64,000 nucleotides of DNA, from assembly GCA_958510875.1 (NCBI GenBank), contig OY294067.1, forward strand, positions 266,574,180 through 266,638,179, in the 5' to 3' direction. Below, in pieces: positions 32,898-42,870 of the stretch. Both the position numbers and the translations under genes were made by a program. Source of the DNA: Endomychus coccineus. Lineage: Eukaryota; Arthropoda; Insecta; Coleoptera; Endomychidae. A model generated the notes under the pieces. That model was not told the DNA's origin and ran no database searches. It saw nothing but the letters and a program-made list of their open reading frames with translations. Each line of letters starts with the position of its first letter. Position 1 is the first letter of the stretch.

Positions 32898-34350
32898 TTG
32901 TACAAAAATGAGATAATCCCTATTGAATTGAAAAATAAATTAATTTGCCATAATGGGCAAGCACCTTATATCTATGGGCTTCCGAAACTACATAAAAGTG
33001 ATATACCCCTAGGACCCATTGTAAGTGATATTGGAGCGCCTACCTACAATTCATCAAAATTTGTATCAGAAGCTGTCAACAATATAATAGGAAAAAATAA
33101 ATTTTATGTGAAAGACTCATGGCATTTCAATGACTCTATAAGAACTCAGTCCGTACCAGTAGATTATCTATTAATTTCCTTAGACGATGTCTCTTACAAA
33201 TATATCAGTCGTTTTGACATTAATAGCATTATAAAATTGGGCAGAGATTAAAAACCACACACCTCTACATCAATCTGAATTTATAAATACAGTAAAGTTT
33301 TGTTTAGAATGCACTTATTTTCAATACTATGAGCAATATTTTGGACAAATATTTGGCACACCAATGGGATATCCTATTTCAGCTACTATTGCTAACCTAG
33401 TTACGGAATGCCCAGAGGAATCTGTAATAAATTCATTAGATCTTCAACCCGTATTCTTCAAACGGTATGTAGATGATTGCTTTGTGTGTTCCCAATGATG
33501 AAATTCAATGCGTGATTAATAAATTCAACAATTCCCACTGTAAACTTTAATTAACTTCTGGAATAGAAGTGAACAAAAACATTAGGCATGATGCATATGG
33601 AAAAATAAGAACTTCGTGGTTTACTAAAGAAGTTTGGTCCCAACGTTATCTTCACTTCAATTCCGTTGCACCAACAAGTTATAAAAAACTGTTATAAACA
33701 GCCTTAAAGATCGCTCGGTTTAATTGTGCTACCCAGAGAACCATCCCAAAAATTTAAAAATAGTTCATAATACACTGGAAATGAATGGATACTTAAGAAC
33801 TTTTTCCAATTTCATCATTAAAGAAAGAATAAACAAAATCTATAATGGAACGTCATATATAAATAACATAAAGGTAATACTGATAATTTTATAACATTAC
33901 TATACATTCCGGAGACCTTAGAAAACTGAGAAATGTTTAATAAAGTATGATATAAATGTTGCGTATAAACCTACTAACTGTTGGAGAAATATTTTCCAAA
34001 TAGAAAACCTTCAATACCTAAAGATAAACAAACCCACACATCATACAAATTAAATTGTTTGGATTGCGATGGGACTTATCCGGGAATCGCTAAACAATAT
34101 TTACACAAAAGATGGTATGGCCATAAGTATAGCACAAGAAACAAAATATTAGAAGATTCCACCGCCCTTGCGAAACACTGTTCTGATTATAACCATTAAT
34201 TCGATTGCAAAAATGTTAATATTTTAACTAAGGAAACCAATTATTATAAAAGATCTATTCTGCAGATGATTCACATAAAACGTGACTCCAAGTCTGTAAA
34301 TTATAGAATAGATATTCAATCATTAAGTCAGGTTTATAATAATTAAATTG
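32898..34350 (+). pseudogene. Penelope-like RT and GIY-YIG endonuclease, frameshifted
   Basis: Starts within the RT fingers: NGQAPYIYGLPKLHKSDIPL, GPIVSDIGAPTYN, then LLISLDDVSYKYI (motif A region; L-I-S-L-D). A stop at 33249-33251 follows. After a shift: FGTPMGYPISATIANLVTE and FFKRYVDDCFV, the catalytic Tyr-Val-Asp-Asp, intact. Several shifts later (33981-34199): THTSYKLNCLDCDGTYPG, HKRWYGHKYS and ALAKHCSDYNH, a damaged GIY-YIG nuclease (YPG instead of YIG). It is collinear with copy A at 25110-26290 on the other strand, and followed by a 3'UTR and ribozyme-bearing repeat. Dead, but the most complete Penelope-like copy in the window. Confidence 0.85.
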
Positions 34351-34770
34351 AATAAAACCTTTTGCAAACTACTACATGCGTGTTTTTAATGTTAAAAGTA
34401 TATCTTAGGTAGAATGCTCAAGCAGCAATATTCCTAATAAAGTCTGACAATCTCTTCGTATATCCTCATAAATCTTCAACATCTGATTGGAAAGTGGATA
34501 CTCGAGCATTATATATTTGGTTTAGTTGTATTACATACTGTGATTTGATATGACTAAGTATATGAGAAAATAACTAAGGAGCGGCTTCTTGATTCATATG
34601 CTTAAAACATTAATGTGTTAAAATTTCGAGTGCGATAAGGGCGCCTTGTGATGATGCAATACGTTTTAAGAAATCATGGTCGTGAGACCGAAACGTACGT
34701 AAAGACGAAAATAATAAGCATATGTGTTAGTGTGACATATTTCCCGAGAATTCATATATGTATAATTCAT
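34351..34770 (+). mobile_element. Penelope-like 3'UTR and terminal repeat
   Basis: This matches the reverse complement of 25110-25600 block by block (CTACATGCGT, AAAAGTATAT, AGAATGCTCAA, AATCTT-AACATCTG, GAGCRTTATAT) and ends in CATATTTCCCGAGAATTCAT like the other terminal repeats. It links the ribozyme-bearing repeat physically to a Penelope-like gene. Confidence 0.75.
34666..34706 (+). ncRNA. Hammerhead ribozyme relic lacking the 5' box
   Basis: Stem II with its GTGA loop, GAA, ACGTACGT and AAGAC are identical to the intact copies, but CTGATGA has degenerated to AAATCA-like sequence. Cleavage is not expected. Confidence 0.65.
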
Positions 34771-34997
34771 ACCTGCGTCAAGAATCATTATTAATACTAC
34801 TTACCCAGAATGCATTGATTCACTTATCAGTTATCAGCTTATTCTGCTGCTTACAATGTGGATGTTTACGGAAAGGGAGCTGGAGAGGAATGCTTTCCTT
34901 CTTAACCTACAGTAAACAAGAAACTGGCATTAGAATAATTCATTTACAATGCAATGCTCCATCCGGTTTCAATAAATCAAAATAATTCAATTTTTTT

Positions 34998-35590
34998 CTG
35001 GAAACTATCATTTCATTTGAATTCCATGACCATATAATAAATATATAAACATAAAAAGCATCTAGGTCAATGCTACATGTTAACATTTCTGTCTATTGAA
35101 TTACTGCAGATGTTGAGGAAAAAAAACATTTTGTGCTGATTTTATGATTGAAAACTGTTCGGACACCAGTAACGTACACCATTAATCATCACACTATCCA
35201 GATTGTCAATTCTTTTGGATAAAAGGATCATACCAGCAGCAGCTTAGATGTGCTGTTGGAGTTTCCACTCTCTGGATAGGCAAATGAATCTGGAAACTAT
35301 CATTTCATTTGAATTCCATGACCATATAATAAATATATAAACATAAAAAGCATCTAGGTCAATGCTACATGTTAACATTTCTGTCTATTGAATTACTGCA
35401 GATGTTGAGGAAAAAAAACATTTTGTGCTGATTTTATGATTGAAAACTGTTCGGACACCAGTAACGTACACCATTAATCATCACACTATCCAGATTGTCA
35501 ATTCTTTTGGATAAAAGGATCGATGCAGATCATACCAGCAGCAGCTTAGATGTCCTGTTGAAGTTTCCACTCTCTGGATAGGCAAATGAA
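34998..35590. repeat. Recent 292-bp tandem duplication
   Basis: Unit 1 (34998-35289) and unit 2 (35290 to about 35590) are nearly identical. The only clear differences are a 10-bp insertion (GATGCAGATC) in unit 2 near 35520 and a few substitutions near the unit ends. The unit begins CTGGAAACTATCATTTCATT. No coding frame is seen. The low divergence could also reflect an assembly artefact. Confidence 0.9.
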
Positions 35591-35726
35591 AACGATCTGT
35601 TATACCAGAATCAAACAAAATCCGTGATCTTCTGATATTATATTGGAAATGAATAGAAATAGGTAACGATATGTTATATTATACTCTGTCATCACATTGA
35701 ACGTTTAATCGAAATACAAACATATA

Positions 35727-36866
35727 CAGTGTGTCTCAGGTTTTAGTAGCAGAACTTTAACAGTCGATAGGAGATTCGATTTTCAGAAAAAAGTTCTCAT
35801 AAACATATATGAACAGACTCCTAATTTTTGAGATACAGGGTGTTGAATTTTATGAAAAATGTCTTAATCTTGTTTGTATCTCCGAAGATAATTGAGATGT
35901 CTAGAAGAAATTTCTGCCGTGAATGCCTAGATACGTTACCACATTTGTACATAATTTGAGACTGGTATTATTTCCAATAGCGTAGATGTATGTAATATGT
36001 ACTCAATAACAATAAATTGACCCGAAAAGTGTTATCACCCTGTAAAGGCTACTTTTTAGGAACAAACTTCTCAGGATATTTCCTTGTACCTGGCACCGTT
36101 TCACGACAAATTCAATTTTTGTGATTAATTATCACCACCATGAAAATAGGGTGTAAATTGGAAAAAGGTTTTCGTTGAAGTGACAAGATCTATTGTACGA
36201 CGGTTGTGAACTATGTGTACGAGAAAAACGCAATTATTTTGAACAATTTATCCACAATTAATACACAAAATTTAGAAAATTTGTCTTGTTAACTCTTGTT
36301 GGTGGACTTAATATTAATTGAAGTACATTGTAGTTATCTGGTTTAAGCATTTTTGGAAATAAAAAATTGTTATTCGGCCTTTTATTGTATTATATTGCTG
36401 TAGATATTAGAAAAGACAGTTTATTTTATTTTCGTCACTCAACGATGCTTTTTAATTTAAGGTTCCCCCTTTTCCAATTTTCACCCGATTTTCATGGTGG
36501 TGTTAATTAATAACATAAATTAAATCTTCAGTGAAACGGTGCCAGGTACAAAGAAATATCAGGAGACCTTATTCATTTTGATTCAAATTCTGCATCGAAG
36601 TTTGGTTCTAAAAAGTAACCTTTACAGGGTGATAACTTTTTTCAGGTCAATTTATTGTTATTAAATACCTATATCTACGGCACTGGAACTAATACCGGTT
36701 TCAAATTATGTGCAAATGTGGTAACTTGTCTACGCATCCACGGTACTGAATTTCATTGAGACATTCAATTATCTTTGAACATACAAACAAAATTAAAATT
36801 TTTTAAATAAACAAATTAAGCGTCTGTTCATATATATTAATAGGAACTAAAACCTGGGACAGCCTG
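35727..36866. mobile_element. Fold-back element with ~400-bp inverted repeats, TA-flanked
   Basis: The ends CAGTGTGTCTCAGGTTTTAG (from 35727) and, read inward from 36866, CAGGCTGTCCCAGGTTTTAG are flanked by TA on both sides (35725-35726 and 36867-36868). The arms extend about 400 bp inward and share GTTCATATATRTT, AATTGARATGTCT, GTTACCACATTTG, CAATAAATTGACC, TATCACCCTGTAAAGG, TGGCACCGTTTCAC and CACCACCATGAAAAT. About 300 bp remain between the arms, with no open frame. CAGGGTGTCCC-like tips with TA targets point to the IS630/mariner superfamily. Confidence 0.8.
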
Positions 36867-36879
36867 TATAGTCGTGTTT

Positions 36880-37300
36880 TACAAGGATATTGACCCTTAT
36901 AAAATATCTTTATTCTATTATCAGCTGAAATTGCCGAGGTTGACCCGGAAGGGGAAATTTCGTGTAGGAAGTGAATTTCCTTTTGCTTTGAAGGTCAAGT
37001 TCACAAAATTTCATCATGATTCGTAATCATCTGCTTTATGGAGTGTCAAATAGGGATGAGATTTTTTTCGAAATCTGATTCAAGATCGATACTCATCTGA
37101 TTTACCTAGTGTGGAACATAGATAGAGTAGATTTTCGAGATCTCATGTTTTAGAGGTCAAGTGCGCAAAATTCCCTAAAAATCGCTGCTTATCTTCTTCA
37201 AGGGTATGTATGCAGTGATTTTTCTTTTGTTTTGAAGGTCGAGGAGTGTGCAAAATTTTATCAAGGTCGCTACTAGTCTGCTTTAAGTATTGGGAAGAGT
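36880..37300. other. No gene recognised
   Basis: Contains GAAGGTCAAGTTCACAAAAT-like phrases three times (about 36990, 37145 and 37230), a loose tandem pattern, but nothing coding. Confidence 0.45.
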
Positions 37301-37303
37301 CTC

Positions 37304-37317
37304 TCTGTCTGTCTCTC

Positions 37318-37400
<83 letters not shown>
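37304..37400. repeat. CT dinucleotide microsatellite
   Basis: About 95 bp of (TC)n/(GA)n with few interruptions (one CG, some TGTC at the left). It generates spurious Ser-Leu and Arg-Glu repeat frames on the two strands. Confidence 0.97.
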
Positions 37401-37404
<4 letters not shown>

Positions 37405-37433
37405 TTGTATGAAAATGTTGGGGAACCAAGTGT

Positions 37434-37980
37434 TCCAAGCCCCATCAGTCGAAAGGTGGATGTCCCACTGAGAGTAATTCAACTTCTTCCACAATACATA
37501 CTCGCCGATTTCGAAAAAGGCCTTCAAAATGCAGTCACCAATGCATGGCCATCATCAATGGTATTGGGTTGCCGTTGTCACCTAACTCAAGCTGAGTGGA
37601 GGAAGATCCGGTCACTGGGCTTAGCAAAAATGTATGAAGATCTTGCAAATCCAACTGTACAATGACTAAGGATAGTATTTGGTTTGTCATATCTGCACCC
37701 TCAAAATGTTGAAGGATGCTTCCTGGAGGACTTTATGACCACACTACCAAATGGTCATCGAGTGACAGAATTCGCTGACTACATAGTGGATCATTACTTG
37801 GAAGGTAATTTTCCACCACAAATGTGGGCTGAAGCAGGATCATCGCAAGAGAACACCACCAATACTTGCGAAGCTGTTCACTTTCTATTTTCTAAACAAT
37901 TTTATGAGCCTCATCCAAATATATGGAAATTTTTGGATGTTCCAAACACGAACATACCTAAAAATAGATGGTATTCTTGA
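37434..37980 (+). pseudogene. MULE transposase fragment
   Basis: In the frame: PQYILADFEKGLQNAVTNAW (the DFE block), VLGCRCHLTQAEWRKIRSLG (the GCxFHLxQ block), then a TGA near 37664. A second frame (37684-37980) gives LPNGHRVTEFADYIVDHYLE, then NFPPQMWAEA and NTTNTCEAVHFLFSKQFY. It aligns with the C-terminal two thirds of the MULE at 22376-23731. The left part is replaced by the CT microsatellite, so the DGTF Asp is missing. Two frames and a stop make it a relic. Confidence 0.8.
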
Positions 37981-37999
37981 AGAAAACGTGTATGCAGTT

Positions 38000-38650
38000 C
38001 ATCAAGTCAGCGTCGTCAGAATATTTTGCAAAAAAATTTGAAAGACTACACGACAAAAAAATTACTCGGCTCGTGTTTGTACGTTTTTGCATTGCACTTA
38101 CTAGAATGCAAAAAACGAATAATTCCAATCTACAACCTTGATATATTAAAGCAAAGTAAAAAAATTAATAAAAAGTAAAAATGAAAAAGAAATTAATTGA
38201 CATTTTTTAGTGGTAGTTCTTATGCTTTCAGACAAGTATTGTAAAAGAAGCGGAGCGGCAGGTATCGAGTGCGTAAGTTACATATACCTAAAGCGGCCTA
38301 ATCTCCAGACCCTTCTTATAACCATCATAAAGTGCGAAAGTTACAATATACATTGGTATTCAATATAAGCATAGATATGGTACAGCTGATAGATTCTTTT
38401 GCAACATTTTTACTCTGTGTTTTTTTAGATGATTATAAGCAAACGATTTGATTAAGAAAAGTCCATCATCATGATATGTTGTGCAATCAATTACTATTTG
38501 GAATTATTTTTTCAATTTTCCGTCTACATTTTCTGTTTTTCTTTGTGATTTCTGCTCCAGACAATGAAAGTATGGTCCTTATCAACGATACTGTCAACCA
38601 AATTATAGTGCTTGGAACTACTCAAACTGTATAGTTTTTATGCTAAATGA
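38000..38650. other. No feature recognised
   Basis: AT-rich, with A-rich patches at 38150-38210; no supportable feature. Confidence 0.45.
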
Positions 38651-38654
38651 GAAC

Positions 38655-39255
38655 GATCTATATGGATGGCACATTTGAATATTGTGTCCAACATTTCCAG
38701 CAACTTTTCACCATCCATGGAGTGAAAAAAATACTATATATCGCAGTTGTTTTGTTTGTTACCAAACAAAGAAAAAACCACTTACAACATTTTATTCCAA
38801 TCAATAATTGATAAATGTTGGGAATATCGGTGGATATTTTTCCCATACAAGGTTGTTGTGGATTTTGAATATGCAATTCAAGATTCGTTGAGATCACGTT
38901 GGCCTGGGTTGATAATCCATGGCTGTTTATTCCACCTCACTCAGTCGTGGTTCAGGAAAATTCAGGAATTTGGTCTCGTTCGAGAATACAAGAATAACCA
39001 ATCTGTAATTGAAATGTGGCTCAAATGGACATTTGGTATACCTTTTATTTATTTGAAGAAAAATTACATAAATAACGACGCAAAATATCCATCACAGATA
39101 TGGGCAACAGACAATGTTTGGGATTGCGAAACAACAAATGCATGCGAATCATTTCATTCGCACTTGAACGTATTCTTTTCCAGTGCGCATGCAAACATTT
39201 ATAAATTCGTCGGAGAGTTAAAGGAATTTATTGTGGAAGCACGAATATGTATACC
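38655..39255 (+). pseudogene. MULE transposase fragment, second copy
   Basis: Starts YMDGTFEYCVQHFQQLFTIH (the DGTF Asp). After a frameshift the long frame gives LFVTKQRK-like sequence, VVVDFEYAIQDSLRSRWPGL, IIHGCLFHLTQSWFRKIQEF, YPSQIWATDNVW and TTNACESFHSHLNVFFSSAH. The conserved Asp, Asp and CxFHLxQ positions survive. The last 24 codons of the frame (to 39316) run into unrelated sequence. It is closer in sequence to the copy at 22.4 kb than to 37.4 kb and is truncated at both ends. Confidence 0.8.
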
Positions 39256-39482
39256 GCAGGTATCTCGCGCTAGTCGTATACTGACCCTAGCGGCTTCAAG
39301 CGGCTCTGCGCGCTAGTCGTCGAATGCCAAAGTTACATACAACCCAAAGGGTAGTAAAAGAAACGATAAATATAATAATTATATACAATGACAAATATAA
39401 TGTTGACATACAGCCGCCAGATGACGGTATCGACATTCTTCATTGGATGAATAATAAACCCTTTTTGTGTTAGAAGTCAATA

Positions 39483-39563
39483 GACAGAGTTAAGGTCGAA
39501 GAGGGATAACACGTCTATCAGTTACGAACAGCTTTCTTGGTCACTCATGACTTCATCAATGGA
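39483..39563 (+). repeat. Penelope-like fragment (copy of 27838-27910)
   Basis: AGACAGAGTTAAGGTCGAAG, AACACGTCTATCAG and AGCTTTCTTGGTCACTCATG align with the same strand of 27838-27910. It is an isolated piece of the rearranged relic near 28 kb. Confidence 0.6.
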
Positions 39564-39569
39564 ACAAGT

Positions 39570-41065
39570 AAGACGATGATGTCGCTATTCCCCCGATCTG
39601 AAAATAGAGAACCAAAAGTTTCAAACGCGAACTAACAAAAGGCAGCTACCCACTGAAAGAGTAATTCACAATGCAATGCACCGATTCAAAGATTTCACGC
39701 GTTTCAAAGAAAGGACGATAATAATATTATTTAAACAATATTTCTACATTAGTAGATGAGAGTTATTTTCCATCACTGTCATGAAGCTTAGAACCAACTA
39801 CAGATTTAACGATAAGAACCTGTCCTACTTCAGCATACTGCAATCTGGCTGGTCGGCATTTACGTCATGCATGGAAGTATTAATCCGCATCATGGCTCTG
39901 ATTCAACGACAAGTTTCATTATCCGAACTGTTCGTACGTGGTCTTGAACATGAAATCCATCACCTTCTAATTAATTAAAATTAATTTTGCCAGTATGGCA
40001 GTGATACTCTACTAATGAATATCCACTTTATATCTTAATTATTTCATGTTATATTAAAGTGTTAAGGGCTTCGAAGGATGGACAGAGATGGGTATTAGTG
40101 AAGCAAGTCGACACATGACAGGGCCATATCAGTGAATATGCTCATTAGTAAAATTAACTCCTGCGGCGGGCTCTCAATTTATACAGGTTACTCGTTCTCA
40201 ATCTACGCCTTAGACCCTAGAGGTATCTCCGGACATTAAGGCAATATTGTTTTGAATGACTGGTGGAATGTTTTACCGAAGAACCTACAATTCTGAAATA
40301 TCCTCAATATCCCTTCACTTCCGGTAATACCTGAGGTTTAAATCTCTTTTGAATAGGACCACATATCACCATCAGATTGGCCAATTGATTCTTAATAAAA
40401 AGGATATTAGGAACTATGCGACTGAAATTGAATAATACAAAATTGCATGCATTCATAAAAAACAGTAGACTGATACCGTGCGAAACAAAATTAGGCTGCC
40501 ATTGAACCAGTTGGCAACAGAATGGTACCAATTGGATTATTATTGTTCTTTGAGATGGTTCCCTTAGTACCAAAAGTACCTGCGGCCTTTTGTTTTTGCA
40601 ATTTGATGAGCTCTCATTGCACCAAAGTGGTAACAATGTTTCTTAGCCATCACTTTGAGGATTGTTGATTGATGCGCTTAGGACCATAGAATTGGTCGGC
40701 TCGATCCCCAGTTTCAACTTTGTTCGATTTTTCATATGAGTCTTCTGAAAAGGCTAGATTATTCAAGATTTGCAGGAACTACGTCATTCAATGATATATT
40801 TAGTGTATGATTCATTGATCAGTCAATCTATTTGTACGAGTGCGTAAGCCACGGAATTTCGATGAGTATTTTGTTTAGCGCGAAATATACTGCAAATTTC
40901 ATATGATAACCCGATGGGGTACTCATTACTTCAATCTTTAATAGGTACCTACGATTTGATATCGAAGATACTACTCAGAATAACTAAAAATGTATAGTAA
41001 TACTGCATATGTATTTCAGTGCTCAGAATAGGTACAGTAGAGGCTTGTTGCTTGTTGAACAGAAA
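39570..41065. other. No gene recognised
   Basis: Two short open frames (39781-39978 plus strand and 40304-40636 minus strand) show no family motif and no codon pattern that would support them. Confidence 0.45.
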
Positions 41066-41071
41066 TATGTA

Positions 41072-42007
41072 CCGGGATATCAAAAATTATCTTGGTCAAG
41101 GTTAGTTTTGGAATTTAAAACGTGTGTCTTACTTTACGTTTGAAATAATAATGTCATAATTAATTTTATACGAATATTTTAACACTCAGGAGTGTTTAGT
41201 GCTTTGGACTCCAGGATTTTCACGTGGCCTATCGAAATTAGAAGGTTCGAATTATCTAAAAACATAATTGCATGAGCGCCAGACGTCCTATGTAATTAGC
41301 TACGAACGAAATCATTCTGACATATGCCTCGAGGAGCTCGCTGCGTGTAAGTTAGAGTTTATACATTTTACCTCGGTCTTGTTAAATTTGGGGCCATTTC
41401 TTGCCCCGTGCGACCGGCGCCAGTTGTAATAAAGTGGTTTTGGCTATGGGCCGCTAGCTTTTACCCGCTTCGTGTATATTTTAGTAGCGAGAAAATTTCT
41501 TTTGGTACGTCGCAGGTTAGACGCTCGTAGCTGAGATCTGAGAATAGCTCAAACTGATTTAATTAAATTTTCCTGTTTAATGGACATTAAGCGAAAAAAG
41601 AAGGGCCGTCGGGTACGGTCCGTTACTAAATTTAACTACATGGAGCGAAAACGGCACGCGAAAAGTCGTCGTAAAGCCGTATTCGGTACAACCAGTTTGC
41701 ACTTTTCTAACTCGCGTGCTACGGGCTTCTCATGTGAACGTCATCCGATTTACGGAAAATTAACTATTTCAAAACAGTTTTTGACCCGGATTGTGGCTAT
41801 CACGACCTCTGAACAGGTTCAGAGTTCACATAATTATTTCATAATTTGTAGTTCATTATTGTTTTACAACTGAAATAAATAGGTATGAAATTTGTAGGTT
41901 GTTGATGATGTCAGTGTGACAGTGACATAATTATTTCAAACGTAAAGTGAGACACACGTTTCAGATTCCACAACCACCCTTGACCAAGATAATTTTCGAT
42001 ATCCCGG
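41072..42007. mobile_element. TA-flanked element with 85-bp inverted repeats
   Basis: The arms 41072-41156 and 41923-42007 align with about 10 mismatches (CCGGGATATCAAAAATTATC and its partner). TA precedes and follows (41070-41071 and 42008-42009). The 936-bp body contains the repeat shared with 30890-31115 and a small Lys/Arg-rich frame. CCGGGATAT-type tips are not those of the CAGGGTGTCC elements nearby. The body may be captured Helentron sequence. Confidence 0.75.
41580..41873 (+). CDS. Lys/Arg-rich 97-codon frame, function unknown
   Basis: Begins MDIKRKKKGRRVRSVTKFNY then MERKRHAKSRRKAVF; about 20 of the first 40 residues are Lys or Arg. The second half turns hydrophobic and then stops at TGA. 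The basic head would suit nucleic-acid binding or nuclear targeting. Upstream 200 bp are less AT-rich than the surroundings and contain the repeat shared with the Helentron region at 30.9 kb. It may therefore be the first exon-like start of a Helentron protein, truncated by later sequence. I do not recognise a domain; it could also be a chance frame. Confidence 0.35.
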   Translation: MDIKRKKKGRRVRSVTKFNYMERKRHAKSRRKAVFGTTSLHFSNSRATGFSCERHPIYGKLTISKQFLTRIVAITTSEQVQSSHNYFIICSSLLFYN

Positions 42008-42237
42008 TAGATGGGATACTAATCAGGGTTTAGAATTCAGATAAATTCAAGAAGTTTGACTTTGTCACTTCATTAAACATATTTAAAAGAAAGTTGGATT
42101 CAATTTCTAACTTTACAGTTCATTATCAAAACATACAATTATTGTCCTAGAGCAAAAATTCCTTCACCATAGTATTTTTAATCGGATTTTAAGCAACTCT
42201 GAGAGAATACTTCTGTCTTTCTGAATATCCATTATGA

Positions 42238-42740
42238 ATTGCTTGTCTGCACGACAATTAAAAAACGGAAGGTCCTATCACATTAAAATTTTGACAAAAA
42301 ATCGTTTGCTGTTCGGAGGCGAACACTATTTTTTCCAGGGAAACCGTGTTATAAGCACACCCTTTTCTGAAGGGTTGAAAAATGACAAAAAATCATAACT
42401 CCCGAAGTATACATTAAATTAATTCCAAACTTTTATAGCAAATTTATGTTAATTCAGAAATTCCAAATTTGAACCGAACCGTTCAACAACAACAGCAACT
42501 TTTATTGAAGTAAACTCAAATTTATGCCGCCGCTTAACAGTTTATAATGACCGGCGATGAACCAAAGGTATGATCTGGGGGCTATGATACGCGGTCCCAC
42601 TCACTAGGCTCGGGTTAGATTTTCAGAAACGGAAAATTTGTTTTTGTAATCACATTATTAATTTGAATACGATTTATTTCATTGAAAAAATGCGAAGAGT
42701 ATCTTATACAATGTAAAACAATTATATAAAAATCAGTAAT
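42238..42740 (-). repeat. Dispersed repeat family, copy 2
   Basis: Inverted partner of 5970-6475. It is about 75% similar by eye over 500 bp, with a 20-30 bp difference around the ACCCGAGCCTAGTGAGTG block. Confidence 0.65.
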
Positions 42741-42870
42741 CTAATCAAATGATTTACGAATCAACAATTCTTCTAGAATATTTATGTATCGTATGATTTT
42801 ATACAATTACCATATTTTATTCATTATTCCTACCTATAAAATAAGTCATATTGTAAGGAAGCACAATGTA

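Noticed and set aside
37143..37665. Open frames with Ser-Leu or Arg-Glu repeats
   Set aside because: They are translations of the CT microsatellite in both directions; only the part after 37434 on the plus strand is a real (MULE) relic.
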